Origin: Massilia sp. CFBP 13721
GTDB taxonomy: Bacteria > Pseudomonadota > Gammaproteobacteria > Burkholderiales > Burkholderiaceae_D
Length of the DNA stretch: 64,000 bases
Assembly (NCBI RefSeq): GCF_014842025.1
Contig: NZ_JACYUY010000020.1
Coordinates: forward strand, 51,529-115,528
Reading direction: 5' to 3'
Shown here: one piece after another, positions 1 through 12,200 of the stretch
How positions within the stretch are numbered: the stretch's first letter is position 1
How the letters are laid out: each line of letters opens with the position of its first letter
The notes under the pieces: model-generated
What the model was told of the DNA's origin: nothing
Seen by the model: only the letters and a program-made list of their open reading frames with translations
The model's database searches: none
Translations under genes and position numbers: made by a program

Positions 1-371
1 CCGTCGAGCTGGACCACCGGCCAGCCGATCTTGGCCAGGATGTGGGCCAGCGAGCCGCTGCGGTTGCCGCCGCGCCAGCAGTACACCAGCGGTTTCCAGT
101 CTTTCGGCTTGTCGGCGAACTGTTCGTCGATGTGCCGTGCGATGTTGCGCGCTACCAGTGCGGCGCCCAGCTTTTTCGCCTCGAACGAGCCGACCTGCTT
201 GTAGAGCGTGCCGACCCGCACCCGCTCCTCGTTGTTCAGCACCGGGCAATTGATCGCGCCGGGCAGGTGGTCGAGCGCGAACTCGCCCTCGCTGCGGGCG
301 TCGATGATCGTGTCGAACCCGTCGAGGTCGGGGAGGATGTCGGCAAAGCCGAGGACGGCTGGGTATTTCAT
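1..371 (-). CDS. selU: tRNA 2-selenouridine synthase, N-terminal part (cut by window edge)
   Basis: The minus strand reads 123 residues from an ATG at 371 and runs off the window. The protein is a rhodanese domain: an early IIDARSEGEF segment, then YCWRGGNRSGS around residues 100-110 with the catalytic-type Cys. CWRGGxRSGS is characteristic of SelU/MnmH, which exchanges sulfur for selenium (via a geranylated intermediate) at the wobble uridine of some tRNAs. The P-loop half of the family lies outside the window. The start overlaps the stop of the upstream esterase gene (368-371, ATGA type), so the two are probably co-transcribed and translationally coupled. Confidence 0.88.
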   Translation of the reverse strand, partial: MKYPAVLGFADILPDLDGFDTIIDARSEGEFALDHLPGAINCPVLNNEERVRVGTLYKQVGSFEAKKLGAALVARNIARHIDEQFADKPKDWKPLVYCWRGGNRSGSLAHILAKIGWPVVQLD

Positions 372-1006
372 GGGGCTTTGATCAGGGAAGAAAAGGTCGG
401 CCAGATGTTGTTGAGGATGATCGGATGGGCCTGCGCGCTCGGGTGCAGGCGGTCGGACTGGAACAGGGCCGGCTTGTCGGCCACGCCTTCGAGCATGAAG
501 GGCACCAGCGGCGCCTTGAATTCTTTCGACAGCGTACCGAACATGCCGAAGAAGCGTTCCGTGTAGGCGCGGCCATAGTTCGGGGGCATGCGCATGCCGA
601 TCAGCATCACCTTGGCGCGCTGCTGCTGCGACAGCGTGATCATCTGGCGCAGGTTCGCTGCCGCCGCGTCCACCGGCAACCCGCGCAAGCCGTCGTTGGC
701 GCCGAGTTCGATCACCACGACGTCCGGCTTGTGCGCCGTGAGCAGGGCCGGCAGGCGCGCGCGGCCGCCGCTGGTGGTCTCGCCGCTGATGCTGGCGTTG
801 ACGATGGTTGCGTCGATTTTCTGCGCCTTGAGCTTCTGTTCCAGCAAGGCGACCCAGCCGGCGCCGCGCGCCAAGCCATATTCGGCCGACAGGCTGTCAC
901 CCACCACGAGTACGGTTTTTGGTGCAGAATAGGCGCTCGCCGCCGCGAGCCCCAGGCTTGCAGCGACAGTTAATTTAAGAAATTCGTTCTTTAGAAAAGC
1001 CAGCAT
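368..1006 (-). CDS. tesA: Periplasmic arylesterase/acyl-CoA thioesterase I-like SGNH hydrolase (TesA type)
   Basis: This 212-residue protein begins with a hydrophobic signal peptide (about residues 8-28, cleavage near AYSA). It carries the SGNH blocks: GDSLSAEYG with the nucleophile Ser, the block III motif GANDG, and a C-terminal DRLHPS with catalytic Asp and His. TesA proteins hydrolyse aryl esters, lysophospholipids and acyl-CoA in the periplasm. The ATG at 1006 was chosen because the signal peptide starts there; a longer frame to 1426 runs antisense to the ABC gene. Its start codon shares the CATG at 1004-1007 with the divergent ABC ATPase, a pairing (tesA/ybbA) also found in E. coli. Confidence 0.9.
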   Translation of the reverse strand: MLAFLKNEFLKLTVAASLGLAAASAYSAPKTVLVVGDSLSAEYGLARGAGWVALLEQKLKAQKIDATIVNASISGETTSGGRARLPALLTAHKPDVVVIELGANDGLRGLPVDAAAANLRQMITLSQQQRAKVMLIGMRMPPNYGRAYTERFFGMFGTLSKEFKAPLVPFMLEGVADKPALFQSDRLHPSAQAHPIILNNIWPTFSSLIKAP

Positions 1007-1715
1007 GCGCGATAACCCCGAAGCTTTCAAAAATACATTGTCCGTTACAGCGGCTGCTGCCATACGGGTGGAAGCCTTGTCCAAGCGGGTGGCGGACGCC
1101 AGCGGCGAACTCACCATCCTGCACAGCATTGATTTTACCGTGCAACCGGCCGAGACGCTCGCGATCGTCGGCGCCTCGGGTTCCGGCAAGTCGACCCTGC
1201 TCGGGTTGCTGGCCGGCCTTGACACCCCCAGCGGTGGCAAGGTGCTGCTGGACGGCACCGATATCTTCGCGCTCGACGAGGATGGCCGCGCCGCTTTCCG
1301 CAAGGCCAAACTCGGCTTCGTGTTCCAGTCCTTCCAACTGCTGGCGCACCTGGACGCGGTGGAAAACGTGATGCTGCCGCTCGAATTGCGCGGCGACGGC
1401 CAGGCGCGCGCCAAGGCCGAGGCCATGCTGGGGCAGGTGGGGCTGTCGAGCCGGCTGCGCCATTATCCGAAATACCTGTCCGGTGGCGAGCAGCAGCGCG
1501 TGGCCCTGGCGCGCGCCTTTGTCACCGAACCGCCACTGCTGTTCGCCGACGAGCCGACCGGCAGCCTGGATGCGGCGACGGGCGAGGCGGTGATCCAGCT
1601 GATGTTCGAACTCAATCGCGAGCGTGGGTCGACGCTGGTGCTGGTGACGCATGATCCGGCGATGGCGGCACGCTGTGGGAGAACGATCACGATTGCGGCG
1701 GGGAAACTGGTCTAA
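1005..1715 (+). CDS. ybbA: ABC transporter ATP-binding protein, YbbA/LolD-like
   Basis: This is a 236-residue ABC ATPase with Walker A GASGSGKST near residue 60, signature LSGGEQQRVALARA, Walker B LLFADEPTG, and the switch His in LVTHD. It belongs to the MacB/LolD-type exporter subfamily and most resembles YbbA, which in E. coli is also divergent from tesA. The usual large FtsX-type permease (YbbP) is not next to it; the next gene is on the other strand. The ATG at 1005 overlaps the esterase start codon. No clear Shine-Dalgarno precedes it, so a start a few codons further in cannot be excluded. Confidence 0.88.
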   Translation: MRDNPEAFKNTLSVTAAAAIRVEALSKRVADASGELTILHSIDFTVQPAETLAIVGASGSGKSTLLGLLAGLDTPSGGKVLLDGTDIFALDEDGRAAFRKAKLGFVFQSFQLLAHLDAVENVMLPLELRGDGQARAKAEAMLGQVGLSSRLRHYPKYLSGGEQQRVALARAFVTEPPLLFADEPTGSLDAATGEAVIQLMFELNRERGSTLVLVTHDPAMAARCGRTITIAAGKLV

Positions 1716-1750
1716 TACCCTGGCGTTTCGACGGGCGTACGTGCGTTGAA

Positions 1751-1845
1751 CGCGTGGGCGGCAAAGCCGCCCACCTTACGTCGCTTAGATCCGTGTTAGC
1801 GTACAAGCACATACCCGTAAGGTGGGCGGGTCTCCCGCCCACGCG
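1751..1845. repeat. REPIN-like inverted pair of palindromes
   Basis: There are two 30-bp hairpin arms, at 1751-1780 and 1816-1845, in opposite orientation. Outer parts are shared (CGCGTGGGCGG ... CCGCCCACCTTACG and its complement). The apex differs: GGC-AAA-GCC in one and GGG-TCT-CCC in the other, each self-complementary. The GTAA/GTAG ends face inward here. The arm belongs to the dispersed family also seen at 7057, 7243, 13308, 20501, 33792, 40085, 58991 and 63807. It lies between the convergent ends of ybbA and nnrD. Confidence 0.8.
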
Positions 1846-1855
1846 TCCAGCCAGC

Positions 1856-3361
1856 TTACGCGCGGCCCGGACGCTTTTTCGCCACCAGTTCATTGAACAC
1901 CGAACGAACCGCCGCCGGCAATTCCCCCGCCGTCATCCCCACCGGCCCGACCCCGTGTTCGACCAGCCGGTCCGCCGCCGCCCCATGCATCCAGACCGCG
2001 CCGACGGCCGCTTCCCAGCCCGGCCAGCCCTGTGCCAGCAAGGCGCCGCACACGCCCGCCAGCACGTCGCCGCTGCCGCCCGACGCCAGCCCCGGGTTGC
2101 CGGTCGGGTTGATCGCCACCTCGCCATCCGGCCGCGCCACCACCGTGCCGCAACCCTTGAGCACCACCGTCGCCTGCAGCCGTTTGGCAAGGCTGCGCGC
2201 CGCCCCTAGGCGGTCGGCCTGCACCTCGGGCGCCGACTTGCCGAGCAGGCGGCCGGCTTCCAGCGGATGGGGTGTCACGATCGTGTCCGCATGGCGGTGC
2301 GCGATGCGGTCCTGCAGTTCGAGGCTGGCCGCCACCAGGTTCAAGCCGTCGGCGTCGATCACGACCGGCGCCGCGCTGTCGAGGCCGGCGCCGAGCGCGC
2401 GCATGGCTTCCATCGCGCCGCCCATACCGGGACCGAGCACCAGCACGCGGCCGGCAATCTCGAAGTCATGCGCGGAGCGGAACATCAGCTCGGGCTGCAG
2501 CGGGTCGAGCGGCAGTGCCGGGCCGATCATGGCGGCGAATACGCGGCCGGCGCCAGCGTACAGTGCGCCGCGCGCGGCCAGCACCGCGGCGCCGGCCATG
2601 CCGTGGGCGCCGCCGATGACGGCCACGTCGCCATAGTGTCCCTTGTGCGAATTGGCGCGCCGCGGCGCCAGGCAGGCACTGAAGAGGGCGGGCGATGCCA
2701 CCCCCGCCCGCGCCGGCTCGAACAGCGCCGCTTCCAGGCCAAGATCAGCCACCTGCACTTGGCCCGCATGATCGCAGCCTTCGGAAGTGTGCAGGCCCGG
2801 CTTGTCGCCGATGAAGGTGATGGTATGGGTCGCGCGCACCGCGACACCATGCGGGCCGATCACGGCGCCGCTGTCGGCATCGAGCCCGCTCGGCACGTCG
2901 AGCGCCAGCACCGGGCAGGCGACCTTGTCGATCCCGAGCACCAGTTCGCGGTAGCGTCCTTCGATCGGACGCGCCAGGCCGATGCCGAACAGGCCGTCGA
3001 CCACCAGCGCCCAGTCGCGCACGTCGAGGGCGACGTCGGCGAAATTCACACGGCTGCCGCGCGCACGGGCCAGCGCCTGCGCCGCTTCGGGCGACACCTT
3101 GCCGCTGCCGGCCAGGTGCAGCACCACCACGTCGACGCCGGCCTCGCCCAGGTGGGCCGCCAGCTCCAGCGCGTCGCCGCCATTGTTGCCGGGACCGGCC
3201 AGCACCAGCACCGGCCGGGCGCGCTCGCTGCCGAGCAGCGCCAGCGCCGCATCGGCGGCGGCGCGCCCGGCCAGGCGCATCAGCGCGCCCCCGCCCAGGC
3301 TCTCCGCCGCGGCCGCTTCGGTGGCCCGGATCTGCGCCACGCTGTAAAGTCGATTGTCCAT
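1856..3361 (-). CDS. nnrD: Bifunctional NAD(P)H-hydrate epimerase / ADP-dependent (S)-NAD(P)H-hydrate dehydratase
   Basis: This 501-residue fusion enzyme repairs hydrated NADH and NADPH. The N-terminal YjeF_N/NnrE half (about 1-210) has the GPGNNGGDA motif and epimerises NAD(P)HX. The C-terminal NnrD half (about 220-501) has a ribokinase-like fold with GNPGLASGGSGDVLAG, the nucleotide site, and dehydrates the S epimer at ADP expense. The ATG at 3361 was chosen because GGGAG lies six bases upstream; an extension to 3400 adds 13 residues with no ribosome site and enters the divergent promoter region. The gene is divergent from the hydantoinase gene. Confidence 0.92.
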   Translation of the reverse strand: MDNRLYSVAQIRATEAAAAESLGGGALMRLAGRAAADAALALLGSERARPVLVLAGPGNNGGDALELAAHLGEAGVDVVVLHLAGSGKVSPEAAQALARARGSRVNFADVALDVRDWALVVDGLFGIGLARPIEGRYRELVLGIDKVACPVLALDVPSGLDADSGAVIGPHGVAVRATHTITFIGDKPGLHTSEGCDHAGQVQVADLGLEAALFEPARAGVASPALFSACLAPRRANSHKGHYGDVAVIGGAHGMAGAAVLAARGALYAGAGRVFAAMIGPALPLDPLQPELMFRSAHDFEIAGRVLVLGPGMGGAMEAMRALGAGLDSAAPVVIDADGLNLVAASLELQDRIAHRHADTIVTPHPLEAGRLLGKSAPEVQADRLGAARSLAKRLQATVVLKGCGTVVARPDGEVAINPTGNPGLASGGSGDVLAGVCGALLAQGWPGWEAAVGAVWMHGAAADRLVEHGVGPVGMTAGELPAAVRSVFNELVAKKRPGRA

Positions 3362-3458
3362 CCATACTCCCAAATTCTTCAGTAGCTGCATTTTCGCCAA
3401 TTTTCAGGCATTCGGCGCATACAATACGCGATTAGGGCTTACTACATGGAGCGTTTGC

Positions 3459-7055
<3,597 letters not shown>

Positions 7056-7056
7056 T

Positions 7057-7161
7057 GTAGGGTGGACTCCGTCCACGCGGTACGGCCGTCGATCATCGTT
7101 AGTGCCTAGCGCAGCATGTCGACATGCATGCGTTCGACCGCGTGGACGGAGTCCACCCTAC
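7057..7161. repeat. REPIN-like inverted pair, GTGGAC-type stem
   Basis: Two 23-bp arms, 7057-7079 and 7139-7161, are exact inverted copies separated by 59 bp, with GTAG at both outer ends. Each arm folds as GTGGAC-TCC-GTCCAC (or its complement). The spacer ends in TCGACATGCATGCG just before the right arm, a stretch that recurs before the arms at 7391 and, diverged, at 34142. The pair begins two bases after the hydantoinase stop codon. Together with the next element it fills the 381-bp gap 7056-7436, where I see no gene. Confidence 0.85.
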
Positions 7162-7242
7162 GCCTGCCTCGACGTACGAGTCCGTACGCGCTGTGCGGGG
7201 TGGCGCGCCTTCATGATCAACGACGCCGGATTCCTCGCGACC

Positions 7243-7413
7243 GTAGGGTGGACTCCGTCCACGCGTGACGGTGGATCAGCCCGCTGCCAACCCGGAGGCG
7301 CGGGCCGTTCATGCGTCACGCGTGGACGGAGTACGGCGGTCGAGCAGGGTTGGCGCCCGAGAGGAACGTTTCGACATGCATGCGTTCTACCGCGTGGACG
7401 GAGTCCACCCTAC
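7243..7413. repeat. REPIN-like element with an extra partial arm
   Basis: The left arm at 7243-7265 and the right arm at 7391-7413 match those of the preceding element exactly and are inverted, with GTAG outermost. Between them, at 7319-7333, lies a truncated right arm (CGCGTGGACGGAGTAC) that stops at mid-palindrome. The element therefore looks like a product of recombination or a second insertion. The TCGACATGCATGCG segment precedes the intact right arm, as at 7057-7161. Confidence 0.8.
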
Positions 7414-7436
7414 GACGCACGTGTCTCCATCAAGGC

Positions 7437-9059
7437 TCACCCCGTAATCCCGTACTTCCTGCGCATGGCCGCATATTCCGCCTCCAGCGGCGCCAGCCGC
7501 GGATGCTGCGCATCGATCGCCCGGATCTTTTCTAGCTGCGCCAGGCACAGTTCCCCCAGCGGGTGGTCCCAACCGAGTTCGTTGATCTGCCGGAGCACGC
7601 CGCCGGCCACGGCGATCACGACCTGCAGGTTCGACGGCGCCATGTGCAGGGCTTCGAGCAGGGTTTGCACCGCGCCGCGCACGTCGCCCATGTTGCGCTT
7701 CTCGTCGGCGACGCCGAGCAGGATCTGGGCCTGGGCCTTGATCTGCTGCTGGACGCCGTCGACCAGGTCGCGCCGGCCCGCGTCCAGGAACAGGTCAAGG
7801 GCGTCCTGCGCGCTGACCCCGCTCCCTTGGTCGTTCACCACCGCCATCATGACGTCCTGCGCGCCCTTGTCGAAGCGGTGGTCGAGGCAGGCGCGCACCA
7901 GGCCGAGCTTCAGGCCCGTCGACAGACCGCTGCTGTTGCGCACCGCCCCAACGGCAGCCTGCAGGTCGGACAGCGCGCCGGCGCGGTTGCCGGCGGCATC
8001 ATGCACGGCGGCGTGCGCCACGGCGACGCAGGCGTCGAGTTCGGGGCTGGTCTTCATCGAGCGCTCCAGTTCGCGCACCACGCCGGCCGCGCCGAGCACG
8101 TCGCCGCGCTTGACCAGCACCTTGACCAGGCGGACGTGGTCTTCGGGATCGCGAAACTCCGAATAGCGCGCCTTGGTCACCACCTGCCTGAACGATTTCT
8201 CGGCGGCGGCGGCGTCGCCGGCTTCGAGCGCGACCTCGCCGAGTTTGCGCAGGCGCCGCACCATGTGCGGCGAGATGGCGACTGCTTCCTCGAGGATTTT
8301 CTGGGCCTGCGCGTGGTTGCCGGCCGCCTCGTGGCAGCGCGCCAGCAGGTCGTAGGCGGCCATCAGGCGCGGATTGGCGGCCACCAGCACCTGCAGCGTT
8401 TCGCGCGCGTCGTCGACCTGTCCCAGCGCGAACTGCGTGCGCGCCAGTCCCAGCCCGGCCCAGCCGAGCGGCTTCCAGGCCAGCACCTTGCGGTAGATTT
8501 CCTCGGCCTCGCCGTGTTCGCCCAGGTTCACGTGCAGTTCGGCGCGCAGGCGTGCGAACTCGAGCGCGTGGCGCGGATGGGCGATCTCGGCGGCGGCGGC
8601 CGAGCGGATCGCTTCGCGCAGGTTGTTCTGGGCGATCAGCTGATAAGTCGGCAGGAACAGCGCGCGCCGTTCGAGCGCGCGGGCGATGCGCGCGCCCAGC
8701 GTCTCGGCCGTGAACGGTTTCAGGACGTAGTCGGTCGGCGCCAGCTCGGCCGCGCCGATCACCTTGCCGTAGACGGCTTCCGAGGTCAGCATGATGAAGA
8801 TCGACCAGGGCCTGATCAGGCGGTGGTGGCGCAGGTCTTCCAGCAGTTGCTGGCCATCCTGGCCTTCACCGCTCCCCAGGTCATACTCGCACAGCACGAT
8901 GTCGTAGCCGCGGCGCGTCAGCTGGCGCACCGCGGTGCCGGCATTGACCGCATACTCGACCTTGCTGATGCCCGATGCGTTGAGCATGTTCTGCAGGTTG
9001 CTGCGCATGCCCGGATTGGGGTCGATCACCAGTACCGACAGGTTGCTGTTTTCTTGCAT
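7437..9059 (-). CDS. Response-regulator receiver protein with TPR repeats
   Basis: This is a 540-residue cytoplasmic protein. Residues 1-125 form a CheY-like receiver (VLVIDPNPGMRSNL start, a conserved Asp region near LCEYDLG, and the VLKPFTAE Lys). Residues 130-540 are helical tetratricopeptide-type repeats. No DNA-binding or enzymatic output domain is present, so it probably signals through protein contacts. No cognate kinase is adjacent. The ATG at 9059 gives a normal receiver N-terminus and has GAGAGA upstream; the longer frame to 9095 adds residues of unlikely composition. Confidence 0.82.
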   Translation of the reverse strand: MQENSNLSVLVIDPNPGMRSNLQNMLNASGISKVEYAVNAGTAVRQLTRRGYDIVLCEYDLGSGEGQDGQQLLEDLRHHRLIRPWSIFIMLTSEAVYGKVIGAAELAPTDYVLKPFTAETLGARIARALERRALFLPTYQLIAQNNLREAIRSAAAAEIAHPRHALEFARLRAELHVNLGEHGEAEEIYRKVLAWKPLGWAGLGLARTQFALGQVDDARETLQVLVAANPRLMAAYDLLARCHEAAGNHAQAQKILEEAVAISPHMVRRLRKLGEVALEAGDAAAAEKSFRQVVTKARYSEFRDPEDHVRLVKVLVKRGDVLGAAGVVRELERSMKTSPELDACVAVAHAAVHDAAGNRAGALSDLQAAVGAVRNSSGLSTGLKLGLVRACLDHRFDKGAQDVMMAVVNDQGSGVSAQDALDLFLDAGRRDLVDGVQQQIKAQAQILLGVADEKRNMGDVRGAVQTLLEALHMAPSNLQVVIAVAGGVLRQINELGWDHPLGELCLAQLEKIRAIDAQHPRLAPLEAEYAAMRRKYGITG

Positions 9060-9160
9060 CGTCTCTCTCGTGGGCGCGGGGCGCGCCAGTTTCAAACGCT
9101 ACAATACCGCCGACGCACTCCGCCATCAAGCCGGGCGCATAGGTACTATTGTCAAGGCTG

Positions 9161-9166
9161 TATAAT
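9161..9166 (+). promoter_or_regulatory. Probable -10 box of purL
   Basis: A perfect TATAAT lies 51 bases before the purL ATG in an otherwise GC-rich stretch between divergent genes. No good -35 hexamer is found at 16-18 bp spacing, so the promoter may need an activator or depend on the -10. Confidence 0.5.
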
Positions 9167-9216
9167 AGCGGGCCATCTTCCACCCGCAGCCACGCTGCAT
9201 CAACCGACTTCCAGCC

Positions 9217-12200
9217 ATGTTGATTCTGCCGGGTTCCAATGCCCTGTCCGTATTTCGTAGCCAACGCCTCCTGAGCCAACTGCAAGCTGCCGCCCCCGCG
9301 ATTGCCGCGGTCCAGGCGCGCTTCGTCCACTTCATCGACAGCGCAGCGCCGCTCTCCATCGATGATACCGAGCGTCTCACCGCCATGCTGACCTACGGCG
9401 AGCCGGTTCCCGAAACGCTGTACGAGGGCAGCACCGCCGAGTTCTTCGTGATCCCGCGCCTGGGCACGATTTCACCCTGGGCCTCGAAGGCGACCGATAT
9501 CGCCCACAACTGCGGCATGACGCACGTGCACCGCATCGAGCGCGGCGTGGCCTACAAGGTGGTGCTGAAAAGCGGTATCCTCGGCAGCAGCATCGGCGCG
9601 CCGAAGAAGCTGTCCGACCTTGAGCTGGCGAATGTCGCCGCGCTGCTGCACGACCGCATGACGGACACCGTGCTGCGCAATGCCGACGACGCTGCGCAAC
9701 TGTTCCAGGAACTGGAAGGCAAGCAGCTCGAATCGATCGACGTGCTGGGGCAGGGCCGCGACGCCCTGCTGCGCGCGAACACGGAACTCGGCCTGGCGAT
9801 GTCGCTCGACGAGATCGACTACCTGAACGAGGCGTTCACCAAGGCGCAGCGCAACCCGACCGACGTCGAGCTGATGATGTTCGCCCAGGCCAACAGCGAA
9901 CACTGCCGCCACAAGATCTTCAATGCCGACTGGATCATCGACGGCGTCAAGCAGGACAAGTCGCTGTTCGGCATGATCAAGAACACGCACCAGCTGCAGC
10001 CGAAGGGGACGGTCGTCGCCTACAGCGACAACTCGTCGATCATGGAAGGCGCGACCGTCACACGCTTCTTCCCGCAGGCCGGCGGCGAATACGCCCCGAT
10101 GACCGAGCTGACCCACACGCTGATGAAGGTGGAGACGCACAACCACCCGACCGCGATCTCCCCGTTCCCGGGCGCCTCCACCGGCGCCGGCGGCGAAATC
10201 CGCGACGAGGGCGCCACCGGCCGCGGCGCCAAGCCAAAGGCGGGCCTGACCGGCTTCACAGTGTCGAACCTGCTGCTGCCCGATGCGCAGCGGCCGTGGG
10301 AAAACGCGGCGGACGTGACTTCGGCGCAGAAGGGTGAAGCACCGGTCTACGGCAAGCCGGAACGCATTGCATCCCCACTGCAGATCATGATCGACGGTCC
10401 GCTCGGCGGCGCCGCCTTCAGCAACGAATTCGGCCGTCCGGTCCTGGGCGGCTATTTCCGTACCTACGAGCAGAACGCGCAGGCGGCCGGCGGTGTCTAT
10501 GGCTACCACAAGCCGATCATGATCGCCGGCGGCATCGGCAACATCTCCGACCAGCACACGTTTAAAAACGACATCCCGCCCCGCAGCCTGCTGATCCAGC
10601 TCGGCGGTCCCGGCATGCGCATCGGCATGGGCGGCTCGGCCGCCTCGTCGATGGCGACCGGCACAAATACCGCCGACCTCGATTTCGACTCGGTCCAGCG
10701 CGGCAATCCGGAAATGGAGCGCCGCGCCCAGGAAGTCATCAACGGCTGCTGGCAGCTGGGCGCGGACAATCCGATCATTTCGATCCACGACGTCGGCGCG
10801 GGCGGCCTGTCGAATGCTTTCCCGGAAATCGTCAACGACGCCAAGCGCGGCGCGATCTTTGACCTGCGCAAGATTCAGTTGGAAGAGTCGGGCATGGCGC
10901 CAAAGGAAATTTGGTCGAACGAGTCGCAAGAGAGATATGTATTGGCAATATCGCCTGAGAACCTTCCTTTGTTTGCATCGCTGTGCGAGCGCGAGCGTTC
11001 GCCATTCGCCGTCATCGGCGTCGCGACCGAGGAACGGCAACTGCAGGTCGTCGACAAGGAAGCCGGCAACAACCCGGTCGACATGCCGATGGACGTCCTG
11101 CTCGGCAAGCCGCCGAAGATGACGCGCGACGTCGAGCACGTCAAACGCGATCTGCCGGCCGTCGACCTCACCGGCATCGAGCTCGAAGAAGCGGCGCGCC
11201 GCGTGCTGCTGCTGCCGACCGTGGCCGACAAGTCCTTCCTGATCACCATCGGCGACCGCTCGGTCGGCGCCATGACCGTGCGCGACCAGATGGTCGGCCC
11301 GTGGCAGGTGCCGGTGGCCGACTGCGCCGTGACCGCCATGAGCTACGAAGGTTTCAAGGGCGAAGCGATGGCGGTGGGCGAGCGCACCCCGCTGGCCGTG
11401 ATCGACGCTGCCGCTTCCGGCCGCATGGCGGTGGGCGAGGCGATCACGAACATCGCTTGCACTCCGATCGCCAGCATCGAAGACATCAAGTTGTCGGCCA
11501 ACTGGATGGCCGCGTGCGGCCAGCCCGGCCAGGACGCGGCGCTGTTCGACACCGTCAAGGCGGTCGGCATGGAACTGTGCCCGGCGCTGGGCATCAGCAT
11601 CCCGGTCGGCAAGGATTCGCTGTCGATGCGTACAACCTGGAACGATGACGGCGAAGCGAAATCGGTGATCTCGCCGGTCTCGCTGATTGTCTCCGCGTTC
11701 GCCCCGGTGCCGGACGTGCGCCGCTGCCTGACGCCGCAACTGCGCACGGACGTGGGCGACACGGTGCTGGTGCTGATCGACCTCGGCCGTGGCAAGAACC
11801 GCATGGGTGCCTCGGCGCTGGCGCAGGTCACCCAGCAACTGGGCGATGCGGTGCCGGACGTCGATTCGCCGGACGACCTGAAAGCCTTCTTCGCCGCGAT
11901 CCAGCGTTTGAACGGTGAAGGCAAGCTGCTCGCCTACCACGACCGTTCCGACGGCGGCCTGTTCGCCACGCTGGTCGAGATGGCCTTTGCCGGCCGCGCC
12001 GGCGTCTCGGTCAATCTCGACATTTTGACCATGGAAGGCGAGCACGCCTCCGACTGGGGCGACGCCAAGAACTGGGCGGCGCAGGTCGGCGAGCGCCGCA
12101 ACGAGATGACGCTGCGCGCGCTGTTTTCGGAAGAACTCGGCGCCGTGGTCCAGGTGAGGGAAAGCGACAAGCGCGACGTGATGAATGTGCTGCGCGAGCT

